In this document: piece by piece, positions 8,972 through 18,098 of the stretch | Layout: every line of letters begins with the position of its first letter | How positions within the stretch are numbered: the first letter of the stretch is position 1 | Position numbers and translations under genes: made by a program | Assembly: GCA_965656445.1 (NCBI GenBank) | Contig: CBFHKO010000013.1 | Coordinates: 1-51,278 of the forward strand | Reading direction: 5' to 3' | Source of the DNA: JAHEJA01 sp965656445 | Lineage (GTDB): Bacteria > Pseudomonadota > Alphaproteobacteria > Rhodobacterales > Rhodobacteraceae | Length of the DNA stretch: 51,278 bases | The notes under the pieces: generated by a model | Database searches by the model: none | The model's input: only the letters and a program-made list of their open reading frames with translations | What the model was told of the DNA's origin: nothing

Positions 8972-9571
8972 TTAGAGGCGTGATGCAACGTTTTCCCAGT
9001 TGACCAAATTATCAAGGAAATTAGTCAAATACGCAGGACGCTTGTTGCGGAAATCGATGTAGTATGAGTGTTCCCACACATCACACCCAAGCAAGGCTGT
9101 TTGACCAAAGCAAAGCGGGTTCACACCGTTTTCAGTTTTGGTCACTTTCAAGCCACCATCGCTGTCTTTCACCAACCAGCACCAGCCGGAGCCAAATTGA
9201 CCCGCGCCCGCTGCGCCGAATTCTTCTTTGAACTTATCAACGGATCCAAAGCTCTCTGTGATTGCTTTTTCAAGCTCGCTGGGCATCGCGCGACCCGTTG
9301 GGCCCATCATTTCCCAGAACTGCATGTGGTTCCAATGCTGCGAGGCGTTGTTGAAAATCCCATTTTGGGCAACGGCGTCCGCTTGGTATGTGCCTTTGAT
9401 GATGTCTTCGAGGGATTTACCCTCCCACTCTGTGCCCGCAACCAATTTGTTACCATTGTCCACATAGGCCTTGTGGTGCAGGTCGTGGTGGTATTCTAGC
9501 GTCTCTTTGGACATGCCCAAATCAGCAAGAGCATCATGCGCATAGGGTAGATCAGGAAGTTCAAAAGCCAT
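8972..9571 (-). CDS. sodB: Superoxide dismutase [Fe]
   Basis: Cytoplasmic dismutase of 199 residues converting superoxide to oxygen and hydrogen peroxide. Metal ligands are visible as His28 (LEYHHDLHH), His82 (WNHMQFW), Asp164 and His168 (GCDVWEHSYY). Gln78 in NNASQHWNH occupies the position of the iron-type glutamine, so an iron enzyme is more likely than manganese. MAFELPDLPY is the classic N-terminus, and AGAAGGGGG lies upstream of this ATG, so the longer frame from 9643 is rejected. It stands alone with its own terminator. The 140 nt between it and the sox terminator presumably hold its promoter. Confidence 0.97.
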   Translation of the reverse strand: MAFELPDLPYAHDALADLGMSKETLEYHHDLHHKAYVDNGNKLVAGTEWEGKSLEDIIKGTYQADAVAQNGIFNNASQHWNHMQFWEMMGPTGRAMPSELEKAITESFGSVDKFKEEFGAAGAGQFGSGWCWLVKDSDGGLKVTKTENGVNPLCFGQTALLGCDVWEHSYYIDFRNKRPAYLTNFLDNLVNWENVASRL

Positions 9572-9712
9572 TTCAGGGCCCCCTTCTGTTAATAATTCAT
9601 GCACTCCTAAATGTTGCCTTCCATGTGCCAAGGTCAACCCCAAGAGTTATTTTTTACTCTCTTTATTTGCACCATTTTCAACTTTGGCGCCAATGTCCTC
9701 GTCAGAGGACCA

Positions 9713-9735
9713 TAAAACCTGTGCCGCCCCACAGG
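9713..9735 (-). terminator. Probable terminator of the sox operon
   Basis: On the minus strand, CCTGTG-GGGCGG-CACAGG is followed by TTTTAT. An overlapping alternative stem, GCCGCCC-TGTG-GGGCGGC, competes with it. It is 10 nt past the soxG stop. Confidence 0.65.
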
Positions 9736-9744
9736 GCGGCCCCT

Positions 9745-10305
9745 TTAGAAATCACCCACTTCAAACCCTGTTTCAGAAGAGAGCGAAAGCAATTTAAAGA
9801 TATACTCCGCAACAGAACGGAAACAGACAACATTCACAGCTTGTGAATCACTCATCCAAAATGCCGCCGCTTCTTGTGAAAAGCGTGTACGACGCAATTC
9901 ACCCTCTGCAAAGGCAGTCATATCCACAGGGGCCAATTTCGCGATCACTTCGCGCACCCGATCACCCGTCACAACAAACCGCGCCCGTGCATCCGACACA
10001 TTCACAGCTAGGGAATGTTCTTCCCCCATCAAGGACGTGAACTTGGCCACAATGTCATTTGCGCCCTCATACGCACAGATCACCAAAAGCTCATCTGGCG
10101 ACATCCACCCGACACTGATATACCCTTGATGAGATATCATCCGCTGAGCAGGAACATCACAGCCCGTGATCTCTTTTACAGCCTTTTTGAACGCAGCACT
10201 GTCAAACTCACCGCGAAGTGTCACCATCCCTGTCAAAGGCGCTTCTTGAACAGAGACATAGCCCTCAGAGGACGCGCCATTTAATGCAGTCACAAGATTA
10301 GACAT
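9745..10305 (-). CDS. soxG: Sarcosine oxidase subunit gamma
   Basis: Smallest folate-fold subunit (186 residues) of the heterotetrameric sarcosine oxidase, which oxidatively demethylates sarcosine to glycine with 5,10-methylene-tetrahydrofolate and hydrogen peroxide. The sequence is weakly conserved, as usual for SoxG, but keeps the GcvT-like pattern (ISHQGYISVGWMSPDELLVIC) and the C-terminal AFWMSDSQAVNVVCFRSVAEYI segment. The start at 10305 is chosen because it follows GGAGAC and overlaps the soxA end by 8 nt, indicating translational coupling. Last gene of soxBDAG. Confidence 0.9.
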   Translation of the reverse strand: MSNLVTALNGASSEGYVSVQEAPLTGMVTLRGEFDSAAFKKAVKEITGCDVPAQRMISHQGYISVGWMSPDELLVICAYEGANDIVAKFTSLMGEEHSLAVNVSDARARFVVTGDRVREVIAKLAPVDMTAFAEGELRRTRFSQEAAAFWMSDSQAVNVVCFRSVAEYIFKLLSLSSETGFEVGDF

Positions 10306-13300
10306 TTTGCTTGTCTCCGTTTTTGTCATAAAACACAGGATCAACAATCCGCGCCTTCATAATGTTTCCGTCCGTCGTTGGGAACTCAATAACCTCACCC
10401 ATACGATCAGGACCATGTTTGATCAATCCCATCGCAATGCCGCGATCCAAGGTTGGGGAATAATAGGTCGATGTGACCCGCCCAATCATGTTGCGCTGAC
10501 CATTGGCGTTGTGGCCTTCTCCAACGGCATAGGCCCCATCTGGCAAAACCGCGCCATCCAAGGTTTCCAAACCAACCAACTGCCACCGCTCTGGATCAAC
10601 CATAAAGCGACGCTGTTGGGCCCGTTTGCCGAGGTAATCCTCTTTCTTTTTGGAAATGGCCCAATGCAGGCCCAAATCCTGTGGGATCACCGTACCATCG
10701 GTTTCATCCCCAATCATGATGAACCCTTTCTCGGCCCGCATCACGTGAAGTGCTTCTGTGCCATAGGGCATCACGTCAAATTCCGCACCCGCCTCTAGCA
10801 AAGCATCCCAAAAGGCGCGACCCTGACTGGCTGGAACTGCGATTTCATAAGACAACTCACCCGAGAAAGAAATCCGATAAGCACGGGCCTCAAAGCCGCC
10901 TAATGTGCCGTCTTTCCATTCCATAAAGCCAAGCGCCTCTTTGGACACATCCATGCCGCCGAGCTTTTCCAAAACCTTGCGTGCATTTGGTCCGACCACT
11001 GCGATCTGAGCAAATTGCTCCGTGACATTGGCGGTATAGACTTTCCAATCCCACCATTCGGTCTGAAGCCATTCTTCCATATGCGCATGAATGCGACCTG
11101 CGCCCCCTGTCGTTGTGTGACAAAGGAATGTCTCTTCATCAATGCGGGCGACAACGCCATCATCAGACAGGAACCCATTTTCAGAACACATCAACCCATA
11201 GCGACATTTGCCAACTTTGAGCGTGCTCATCATATTGGTGTAGAGCATGTCCAAGAATTTGCCTGCGTCCGGCCCTTTGACGATGATCTTGCCCAAGGTT
11301 GAGGCATCCAAGAGGCCGAGGGATTTGCGCGTTTGCAAGATTTCACGGCTCACCGCGTCGCTATGGCTTTCGCCATCCCGAGGGAAACAATACGGACGGC
11401 GCCAATGACCGACAGGTTCAAAGAAGGCATTGTTCTCTTCGTGCCACTCTTGAATAGGCGTACGCTGGATAGGCTGGAACACTTCGTCCCGCGCAGATCC
11501 TGCAATAGAGGCCATAGAAATCGGCGTATAAGGGGGGCGGAACGTCGTTGTTCCCACCTTTTGAATGGGTGCATTCAATGCATTCGCCAAGGTCGCTAAT
11601 CCATTGATATTCGACAATTTACCCTGATCCGTCGCCATCCCCAAGGTCGTATAGCGTTTGGTATGTTCAACGCTTTCATAGCCCTCTTGCGCGGCGAGTT
11701 GAACATCGCTTACTTTGACGTCATTTTGATAATCCAGCCAAGCTTTCATACGCAGTTTAATATTCGCGCCCTGCGGCATCATCCAAACAGGTTCAAGCGG
11801 CGCTTCATTGCGCGGATCTGCTGTTGGCGTGCTCACCGCATCCGCTGTGCCGCCCATCTGCGCAGCGGCTTGAGAGCCTGCTTTGGTCGCATCAGACAGG
11901 ATGTCATCCAACCCAAAATGACCTGACGCTGAGCCAGCCGTTAAAACAAAGGCCTCGCCCGATTTGCCGAGGGGTGCTCTGCTTGCATCAGGACGGAACA
12001 TAGCGTCCGCGTCATCCCACGTTAGCTTGCCGCCACAATGTGACCAAAGATGCACAACAGGAGACCAGCCCCCCGACATGGCAACCGCGTCACAGGCGAT
12101 TTCCTCTAATACAGCGCCTTCGCCAGCTTGGGCACAAATGCACACGCTTTTAACCCGTTTGCCGCCTTTGACCTTAGCAATGGCTTTGCCATTTTCAACG
12201 CGGATCCCTGCTGCGCGCGCTTGATCGGCCAAGGCGCCACCGCCCCCGATCCGCGCATCCAGAATAACAGGAACCTCAAGCCCCAGTTGTTTGAGGATCA
12301 ATGCCGTCCGATAAGCATCGTCGTTATTGGTCACAACAACTGTGCGATCCCCAACAGAGACACCGTAATTCACAACATAATCGCGCAGAGCCGAGGCAAG
12401 CATCACACCTGGGATATCATTACCTGCAAAGGACAAAGGACGTTCAATCGCCCCAGTCGCTGTAATGATTTGACCCGCTCGAATCCGCCACAAGCGATGA
12501 CGTGGGCCCGTTTCTGTTGGCGCATGATCTGTGACACGCTCATAGCCAAGCAAATAGCCGTGATCATAGACCCCCGCGCCCATCATGCGATTTTTGATAA
12601 CGACATTGTCCATTGCCGCAAGCTCGGCAAGTGTGGCGTCGACAAAGTCTTCTGCAGGTTTTCCATTAATCAAACCGCCATCCACAGGCGCGCGACCGCC
12701 CCAATGCGCGGTTTGCTCCATGATCAAAGTCTTGGCCCCACCAAGAGCCGCCGCCTTGGCCGCCTGAAGACCCGCGATACCGCCGCCAACAACGACAACA
12801 TCGTAGAAGGCATAGAAATGCTCATAACGGTCCATATCACGCTCTTTGGGCGCTTTGCCCAAGCCAGCGGATTGGCGGATGAAGGGTTCATAGACATGTT
12901 TCCACAAAGGCCGTGGGTGAATGAACATTTTGTAATAAAACCCAGCCGGTAAGAACCGCGCGAGGTAATTATTGGCGACACCAATATCGAATTCAAGGCT
13001 CGGAAAGTGGTTCTGTGATGTGGCTTTTAACCCGTCAAACACTTCAGTCGTTGTAATGCGTTGGTTGGGCTCAAATTCATGACCCTCGCCCATATTGACC
13101 AAGCCATTGGGTTCCTCAGCACCAGACGCCACAACGCCACGTGGACGGTGATATTTGAAGGACCGGCCCACCATCATTTGATCATTCGCCAACAGAGCCG
13201 AAGCCAGTGTGTCGCCGTCAAACCCTGTCATCCGTTTGCCGTTAAAGCTAAATTCGCGGGCGACGGATTTATTGATGAGGCGGCCGCCTGTGTTTAAACG

Positions 13301-13309
13301 TGTGCTCAT
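10298..13309 (-). CDS. soxA: Sarcosine oxidase subunit alpha
   Basis: Large subunit of 1003 residues, full length for the family. Residues about 1-100 form the ferredoxin-like domain that lacks iron-sulfur cysteines. The dinucleotide-binding motif GGGIAG is at 175-180 within a FAD/NAD-binding domain that runs to about 440. The C-terminal 400 residues are a GcvT-like tetrahydrofolate-binding domain (from about 600, including GCVFRDGES-like elements and MPYGTEALHVMRAEKG). The complex receives methyl groups from glycine betaine breakdown, common in marine Rhodobacterales. Start ATG is the first in frame. The 69-nt gap to soxD is the largest spacer in the same-strand part of the operon apart from the soxB-soxD gap. 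Confidence 0.97.
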   Translation of the reverse strand: MSTRLNTGGRLINKSVAREFSFNGKRMTGFDGDTLASALLANDQMMVGRSFKYHRPRGVVASGAEEPNGLVNMGEGHEFEPNQRITTTEVFDGLKATSQNHFPSLEFDIGVANNYLARFLPAGFYYKMFIHPRPLWKHVYEPFIRQSAGLGKAPKERDMDRYEHFYAFYDVVVVGGGIAGLQAAKAAALGGAKTLIMEQTAHWGGRAPVDGGLINGKPAEDFVDATLAELAAMDNVVIKNRMMGAGVYDHGYLLGYERVTDHAPTETGPRHRLWRIRAGQIITATGAIERPLSFAGNDIPGVMLASALRDYVVNYGVSVGDRTVVVTNNDDAYRTALILKQLGLEVPVILDARIGGGGALADQARAAGIRVENGKAIAKVKGGKRVKSVCICAQAGEGAVLEEIACDAVAMSGGWSPVVHLWSHCGGKLTWDDADAMFRPDASRAPLGKSGEAFVLTAGSASGHFGLDDILSDATKAGSQAAAQMGGTADAVSTPTADPRNEAPLEPVWMMPQGANIKLRMKAWLDYQNDVKVSDVQLAAQEGYESVEHTKRYTTLGMATDQGKLSNINGLATLANALNAPIQKVGTTTFRPPYTPISMASIAGSARDEVFQPIQRTPIQEWHEENNAFFEPVGHWRRPYCFPRDGESHSDAVSREILQTRKSLGLLDASTLGKIIVKGPDAGKFLDMLYTNMMSTLKVGKCRYGLMCSENGFLSDDGVVARIDEETFLCHTTTGGAGRIHAHMEEWLQTEWWDWKVYTANVTEQFAQIAVVGPNARKVLEKLGGMDVSKEALGFMEWKDGTLGGFEARAYRISFSGELSYEIAVPASQGRAFWDALLEAGAEFDVMPYGTEALHVMRAEKGFIMIGDETDGTVIPQDLGLHWAISKKKEDYLGKRAQQRRFMVDPERWQLVGLETLDGAVLPDGAYAVGEGHNANGQRNMIGRVTSTYYSPTLDRGIAMGLIKHGPDRMGEVIEFPTTDGNIMKARIVDPVFYDKNGDKQNV

Positions 13310-13378
13310 ATTACAGACCCTTTAGTTGGGTTGAAACCGAGGATGCCTTCGGCGAGGATATTTGTGAAAAGAAGAAGT

Positions 13379-13708
13379 TCATGAGAAGTCCCTCCATGAC
13401 CAACCAGGGCGTTTTGCGCTTATGGCGTCTTTGATCGCTTGGGGTGGTTCGAATGTTTGGGCTTTGTAGGTTCCAAAGACTTCGAGTGTGACAGTGCAGC
13501 GCGCGGCGTGAAACCATTTTCCGCAGCCATTTACATGGCGCCAGCGTTCCAAATGCACGCCTTTTGGGTTTTCGCGCATGAACAGATAGTTTTCAAAATC
13601 ATCATCCGATGCGTCAGGACCAAAGCGTTTTAGATGCGCTTCGCCGCCTGCGGAGAGTTCGGATTCTTCGGCGTGGAAGCCGCAATAAGGGCATTCAAGG
13701 ATCAGCAT
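13379..13708 (-). CDS. soxD: Sarcosine oxidase subunit delta
   Basis: Zinc-binding small subunit, 109 residues. The N-terminal CPYCG (Cys6, Cys9) and downstream His/Cys residues (HVNGCGKWF and ARCTV) match the SoxD zinc site. The ATG follows AAAGGTG. It sits between soxB and soxA as in other soxBDAG operons, but is separated from soxB by 262 nt containing an opposite-strand reading frame. Confidence 0.96.
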   Translation of the reverse strand: MLILECPYCGFHAEESELSAGGEAHLKRFGPDASDDDFENYLFMRENPKGVHLERWRHVNGCGKWFHAARCTVTLEVFGTYKAQTFEPPQAIKDAISAKRPGWSWRDFS

Positions 13709-13758
13709 GGGTGCACCTTTGGATTGAAAAACGCAGGGTTTGTCCCTATGTTTGATGT

Positions 13759-13968
13759 ATGGAGATTATTTATTTTATTGTAGGTGGCGTGCTCGCCGTC
13801 GGTATTGGACTGTCGCTTTATGAATGGCGCAAAGGGCGTGTTCTTTTGAAGCATGATCTGACTCAGGCTCAAAACCCGAACAGCGAGGTTGCGCGTGAGT
13901 TGGAGCGACATCATCAAGCATACCGTGAGGCAATATTTCGCAATATTGGTGGCGGAGGACATTTGTAG
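13759..13968 (+). CDS. Putative small membrane protein inside the sox operon, opposite strand
   Basis: Possible 69-residue protein: one hydrophobic helix at about residues 3-21 (IIYFIVGGVLAVGIGLSLY), then a basic YEWRKGR stop-transfer and a polar, probably helical tail (VARELERHHQAYREAIF). This topology looks like a genuine single-pass protein rather than a random frame. The frame closes two bases before the soxB stop and fills most of the soxB-soxD gap. The upstream RBS is poor (no clear purine run before the ATG at 13759), so the start is uncertain. Transcription would be antisense to the sox mRNA. The alternative is that the gap is merely a spacer. Confidence 0.5.
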   Translation: MEIIYFIVGGVLAVGIGLSLYEWRKGRVLLKHDLTQAQNPNSEVARELERHHQAYREAIFRNIGGGGHL

Positions 13969-13970
13969 CA

Positions 13971-15215
13971 TCAGTGCGCCACTCCTGCGGCGACGCTTTC
14001 GTCAATGAATTTACCGTCACGGAAGCGCCACATGTTGAATTCCTCGGTCAGGGGTGAGTGTCCTTTGGCCATCAATTCGGCCATGGCCCATCCGGATCCA
14101 GGCGTCGCCTTGAACCCACCTGTTCCCCAACCACAGTTCACAAAGACGCCGTCTACGGGGGTCTTGGACAAGATCGGAGAGCGGTCGCCTGTCATATCAA
14201 CGATACCGCCCCATTGGCGCAGCATTTTCAGACGGGCGATCATTGGGAAAGTTTCGACAAGGGCGCGGACGGTTTCTTCGATATGGTGGAAAGAGCCGCG
14301 TTGTGTATAGTTGTTGAAGGCATCTGTTCCGCCACCGATGACCATCTCACCTTTGTCAGATTGGCTCATGTAGCCATGCACAGTATTGGCCATGACGACC
14401 ACATCCATGCAGGGTTTGATTGGCTCTGACACCAAAGCCTGAAGCGCCACGGATTCGATAGGAAGACGGAAGCCGGCCATTTCAGCAAGGCTAGAGGTGT
14501 GACCCGCCACAACGATACCAAGCTTGTCGCAATCAATCGCGCCTTTGGTTGTATCGACGCCGACCACTTTGCCGCCATCGCGGCGTACACCTGTCACTTC
14601 GCATTGTTGGATCACATCCATGCCCATGTCAGAGCAGGCACGCGCATAGCCCCATGCCACCGCATCATGACGCGCAGTGCCGCCGCGGGCTTGCCATAGA
14701 CCGCCAAGCACCGGATATCGTGGACCATCCAAATTGATAATCGGCACCAATTCTTTGACACGCTTGGGATTGATAAATTCGGTTTTCACCCCCTGAAGCG
14801 CGTTCGCATGAGCGGTGCGTTGATAACCGCGCACCTCATGTTCTGTCTGAGCCAACATGATCACGCCACGCGGTGAGAACATCACGTTGTAGTTCAAATC
14901 TTGGGACATCGTCTCATAGAGGCTACGAGATTTTTCATAGATCGCAGCGGAGGGATCTTGGAGGTAGTTTGAGCGGATAATCGTCGTGTTCCGTCCCGTA
15001 TTGCCGCCGCCAAGCCAGCCTTTTTCAATGATCGCGACATTGGTGATGCCAAAGTTTTTGCCCAAGTAATAAGCCGTGGCCAATCCATGCCCACCTGCGC
15101 CAACAATGATGGCATCATATTTCTTTTTCGGCTCTGGGCTGCGCCAAGCGCGTTCCCAACCTGAGTGATAACGTGCGGCCTCACGGGCTACTGCAAAGAC
15201 TGAGTATCTTGTCAT
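13971..15215 (-). CDS. soxB: Sarcosine oxidase subunit beta
   Basis: Flavoprotein subunit (414 residues) where sarcosine is oxidised and where FAD and covalently attached FMN reside. GAGGHG at 39-44 is the FAD-binding motif, and His183 in GGTARHDAV is the likely FMN-linking histidine by alignment from memory. The start MTRYSVFAVAR matches the usual SoxB N-terminus, so the TTG-initiated extension to 15236 is rejected even though no strong RBS is visible at either start. It is the first gene of the leftward sox operon and is divergent from ccmI across 176 nt. Confidence 0.96.
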   Translation of the reverse strand: MTRYSVFAVAREAARYHSGWERAWRSPEPKKKYDAIIVGAGGHGLATAYYLGKNFGITNVAIIEKGWLGGGNTGRNTTIIRSNYLQDPSAAIYEKSRSLYETMSQDLNYNVMFSPRGVIMLAQTEHEVRGYQRTAHANALQGVKTEFINPKRVKELVPIINLDGPRYPVLGGLWQARGGTARHDAVAWGYARACSDMGMDVIQQCEVTGVRRDGGKVVGVDTTKGAIDCDKLGIVVAGHTSSLAEMAGFRLPIESVALQALVSEPIKPCMDVVVMANTVHGYMSQSDKGEMVIGGGTDAFNNYTQRGSFHHIEETVRALVETFPMIARLKMLRQWGGIVDMTGDRSPILSKTPVDGVFVNCGWGTGGFKATPGSGWAMAELMAKGHSPLTEEFNMWRFRDGKFIDESVAAGVAH

Positions 15216-15318
15216 GGCGTCGAATCCGGTTCCCAAATGGTCAGGCTTAGCTTATCCATCACAGGCGCTATTTGCCACCGATCCAGAGCGTCACAAACCT
15301 GACCACTTGCGACATTTT

Positions 15319-15347
15319 TTGACAGTTCCTCGTTTGACCCTTTTTAA
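15319..15347 (+). promoter_or_regulatory. Candidate sigma-70 promoter of ccmI
   Basis: TTGACA at 15319-15324, a 17-nt spacer, then TTTTAA at 15342-15347. It is 45 nt before the ccmI start. The -35 is perfect and the -10 is poor. Confidence 0.45.
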
Positions 15348-15391
15348 TTGGATAAAAGCGCAGTAGATGTAGCTCAAATCTTGGAGGTCTC

Positions 15392-16612
15392 ATGGAATTT
15401 TGGATTATAGCGATCGCCCTCGCCACGTTGATTTCGCTCGCGCTTGTTTTCGCTCTTCGGGTGCAAGCGCCGCAAAGTGATGACGATGTTGATTTAAAAG
15501 TCTACAAAGATCAACTGAGCAATGTTGATCGCGATGTTGAACGCGGCATCGTAAGCGAACAAGAAGCGCAGAGATTACGGACCGAAGTATCACGGCGCAT
15601 TTTGTCGCTCGATGGCGACGAAAGAGCCGCCTATCAAACCTCGTCAGCGATGACGCGCTATGCGGTTTCTGCGCTCTGTGGTGGTGTTCTGATTGCTGGA
15701 ACGGCTTGGCTTTATTCAAAACTTGGGGCACCGGGCTATCCTGATATGCCGCTTGATGCGCGCAAAGAACAGGCGCAAACCCTGCTTGAGACGCGCCCAT
15801 CCCAAGCTGAATTCCTCGCTCAATTGCCAGCCTCGGTTGAAGCACCCCTTCCCGAAGGGCAATATGGTGAATTGATCATCAAGCTAAGAGAAGCAGTTGA
15901 GCAAAACCCGAATGACCTTCAGGGGCATGTCTTGCTTGCGCGTACCGAAGCGAGCCTTGAGAATTTTGAACAAGCCTCCCAAGCACAGGGACGTGTTCTA
16001 ACCCTCAAAGGTGAGAGTGCGACCGCAGAGGATTATTTCGATTATGCGGAAATGCAGATTTTGGCGGCCAATGGCTATATCTCTCCTCAAGCTGAGGCGG
16101 CGTTGCGGGCTGTGTTAACGCGGGATCGCGACTATGGCGCGGCGCGCTATTACATGGGCCTCATGATGGTGCAAAACGGGCGCCCTGATCTGACCTTCCG
16201 CGTGTGGAACGATTTGCTTCGTAAGTCTGAGCCAAGCGATCCTTGGATGCCCCCTCTCCGCGCTCAGATCGAAGAAATCGCAGCGCTTGCTGGGCAAATC
16301 AACTTTGTCCTTCCGGAAGAAGAAAGCACGCTCAGCGGGCCCAGCGCACAGGACATGGCAGAGGCCTCCAACCTTAGCCCAGAAGAACGTCAAGAGATGG
16401 TTCGCGGCATGGTGTCTCAGCTCTCGGATCGTTTGGCAACAGAGGGCGGCACATCGGCAGAATGGGCGCGCCTCATTTCAGCACTGAGTGTCTTGGGAGA
16501 TCAAGATCAAGCCATCGCCATCCTTGCCGAAGCGCGACAGATATTTGGTCAATCACCGCGCGATCTCAGCGCGATCGAAGCGGCCGCACGTCAAGCGGGC
16601 CTTCGCGAATGA
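15392..16612 (+). CDS. ccmI: Cytochrome c biogenesis protein CcmI (CycH)
   Basis: Inner-membrane assembly factor that holds apocytochrome c for haem ligation by CcmFH. Two membrane helices frame a cytoplasmic coiled-coil loop with the VYKDQLSNVDRDVERG segment (about residues 37-52) and the second helix around 92-110 (VSALCGGVLIAGTAWLYS). The remaining periplasmic part is TPR-like (PNDLQGHVLLARTEASLENFEQA). Length 406 residues is normal. TTGGAGG lies 6 nt upstream of the ATG. Its stop overlaps the ruvX start as ATGA, so both are co-translated. The other ccm genes are not here. Confidence 0.93.
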   Translation: MEFWIIAIALATLISLALVFALRVQAPQSDDDVDLKVYKDQLSNVDRDVERGIVSEQEAQRLRTEVSRRILSLDGDERAAYQTSSAMTRYAVSALCGGVLIAGTAWLYSKLGAPGYPDMPLDARKEQAQTLLETRPSQAEFLAQLPASVEAPLPEGQYGELIIKLREAVEQNPNDLQGHVLLARTEASLENFEQASQAQGRVLTLKGESATAEDYFDYAEMQILAANGYISPQAEAALRAVLTRDRDYGAARYYMGLMMVQNGRPDLTFRVWNDLLRKSEPSDPWMPPLRAQIEEIAALAGQINFVLPEEESTLSGPSAQDMAEASNLSPEERQEMVRGMVSQLSDRLATEGGTSAEWARLISALSVLGDQDQAIAILAEARQIFGQSPRDLSAIEAAARQAGLRE

Positions 16613-17076
16613 TTTATGAAGCCATAGAAGAGTTTCATCACACTCTGCGACCTATGACGGCTGTTATGGGGCTGGACCTCGGCACCAAGACAATCGGCGT
16701 GGCGATTTCAGATCGTCTCTGGTCAACTGCGACCCCAATTGAAACGATTAAGCGCACGAAATTTACAGCGGACGCCACTCAATTGATTGCCCTGATTGAG
16801 GCGCGCGAAATTGGCGGTGTCGTCTTGGGATTGCCGCGCAATATGGACGGAAGCGAAGGGGCGCGATGCCAATCTACCCGTGCATTTGCGCGCAATTTGG
16901 ACCGATTGATTGACCGCCCTATCGGATTTTGGGACGAAAGATTGTCCACAGTTGCCGCCGAAAAAGCACTCTTAGAGGCGGATACGACACGAAAACGTCG
17001 CGCAGAGGTAATAGATCATGTTGCAGCGTCGTATATCCTCCAAGGTGTGTTAGATAGGTTTTCACATCTCTCATGA
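16609..17076 (+). CDS. ruvX: Holliday junction resolvase-like protein RuvX (YqgF)
   Basis: RNase H-fold nuclease of 155 residues implicated in pre-16S rRNA 5'-end maturation and, by structure, in junction resolution. MGLDLGTKTIGVAISD holds the first catalytic Asp. VVLGLPRNMDGSEG and FWDERLSTVAAEKAL follow, and DHVAASYILQ carries the last acidic residue. The start ATG at 16609 overlaps the ccmI stop by 4 nt. This linkage with ccmI and a DUF1289 gene recurs in Rhodobacterales. Confidence 0.93.
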   Translation: MIYEAIEEFHHTLRPMTAVMGLDLGTKTIGVAISDRLWSTATPIETIKRTKFTADATQLIALIEAREIGGVVLGLPRNMDGSEGARCQSTRAFARNLDRLIDRPIGFWDERLSTVAAEKALLEADTTRKRRAEVIDHVAASYILQGVLDRFSHLS

Positions 17077-17101
17077 AACGATTTTGGCAGGGAATAGCGT
17101 A

Positions 17102-17332
17102 GTGAAAGACGACATTTGGTCCCGCGACGAAGTTCAGTCGCCATGCATTAAAATCTGTGTTGTTCATCCTGCTGAACGCATTTGCACAGGGTGTTTACGC
17201 TCGATTGACGAAATCACGCAATGGTCCAAAATGAGCAATGAAGCGCGCGCGCAGGTCATGGATGAGCTCCCTAATCGGGCGACTCTTCTCAAGAAACGTC
17301 GCGGGGGGCGCAGTGCTCGGTTAGAGCGCTAA
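17102..17332 (+). CDS. DUF1289 small cysteine-motif protein
   Basis: Protein of 76 residues starting at GTG 17102, supported by AGGGA 8 nt upstream. The alternative TTG at 17084 has no RBS. Four cysteines in CIKIC and ICTGC spacing, followed by SIDEITQW, define DUF1289 (YdhL-type), a family that may bind metal and has no established function. It follows ruvX by 25 nt in the same transcript and ends directly against the convergent dioxygenase gene. Confidence 0.88.
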   Translation: MKDDIWSRDEVQSPCIKICVVHPAERICTGCLRSIDEITQWSKMSNEARAQVMDELPNRATLLKKRRGGRSARLER

Positions 17333-18097
17333 TCACCTCAACCAATGTGACCAATCCTTGAATTCTGGACGGAAATAGGCAATCATGCGGCCCTCTTGAG
17401 CTGCTTGGGCGCCTTGTTTCCAAGGTGCCACGCCGTGAACAGACAAGGAGTGAATGGCATAGGCCTCGCCCACATGCGCATGAACAATCACACGTTCGCA
17501 GGTGTCAAAGACGGCTTTGCGAGCGGCAATATATGTCTCAGTGAGGTCAATATAAGGCCATTGATCAACGGGTCTCTCAGCAAGAGCCGTGCGAAACGCC
17601 TGTTGCATAATGATATGAGAGCCTTCCCATACAACCATTGGGCTAGACCTGTCATCCGCTGTGTTGAGTGGAATGCCCAAGACAAAAGCATGCGCTTCTT
17701 TCAGAAACCTCCGTTTCGGCGTGCCAATTGCGTGCAACCCATCCACATGGGCCGCATCGCGATCACGCCGATATCGAAAGGCTGCGTCGCTGTCGCCTGC
17801 ACGTGGTTTGGGATAGTCAGGATACATGATAGACAGCTGTGCCGCGGGCATGGGGGTAATTTCATATGAGGTAATGAATTCGGTTAGCTCAGAATCCAAG
17901 CACATGGAGCCCAAAGCGCCCATCGCATCGGTTGGCAAGGCCTCGACCCCAACGAACCAAGTGCCCTCACATTGCAGCCATTTTTTGATTTGCTCTGGAT
18001 CACGGGAAATAGCTATGGCCTTCTCATGCGCCACCTCCGCCCAGCGCCGACGGTCCTGAGACATGGGAAATTTGTGCCACCCCCTGTCCAACAACAT
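17333..18097 (-). CDS. Fe(II)/2-oxoglutarate-dependent dioxygenase-like protein (phytanoyl-CoA dioxygenase type)
   Basis: Cytoplasmic protein of 254 residues with a plausible cupin-fold iron site: His117-x-Asp119 (AAHVDGLH), distal His221 (SVHGVAPW) or His216, and Arg237 (EGRMIAYFRPEF) for the oxoglutarate carboxylate. The substrate cannot be told. The start at 18097 lies one base after the TauE-type stop codon, with GGGGG upstream, so the two genes are translationally coupled. TauE/SafE permeases often export sulfite or sulfonates, so a sulfonate or sulfur substrate is a reasonable but untested guess. The longer TTG start at 18109 is rejected. Confidence 0.7.
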   Translation of the reverse strand: MLLDRGWHKFPMSQDRRRWAEVAHEKAIAISRDPEQIKKWLQCEGTWFVGVEALPTDAMGALGSMCLDSELTEFITSYEITPMPAAQLSIMYPDYPKPRAGDSDAAFRYRRDRDAAHVDGLHAIGTPKRRFLKEAHAFVLGIPLNTADDRSSPMVVWEGSHIIMQQAFRTALAERPVDQWPYIDLTETYIAARKAVFDTCERVIVHAHVGEAYAIHSLSVHGVAPWKQGAQAAQEGRMIAYFRPEFKDWSHWLR

Positions 18098-18098
18098 C

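Noticed and set aside
9724..9741. GCCGCCC-N4-GGGCGGC as a plus-strand terminator
   Set aside because: The stem is strong, but no plus-strand gene ends there. The overlapping CCTGTG stem followed by TTTTAT on the minus strand fits soxG better.
12128..12952. 274-codon open frame on the plus strand opposite soxA
   Set aside because: It lies wholly inside soxA, whose protein is clearly conserved. Composition is rich in His, Arg and Ile with no recognisable domain, so it is a shadow frame.
13702..13971. Minus-strand small frames in the soxB-soxD gap
   Set aside because: They have poor composition, no RBS in a useful place and no membrane or domain pattern. The plus-strand frame in the same gap is the better candidate.
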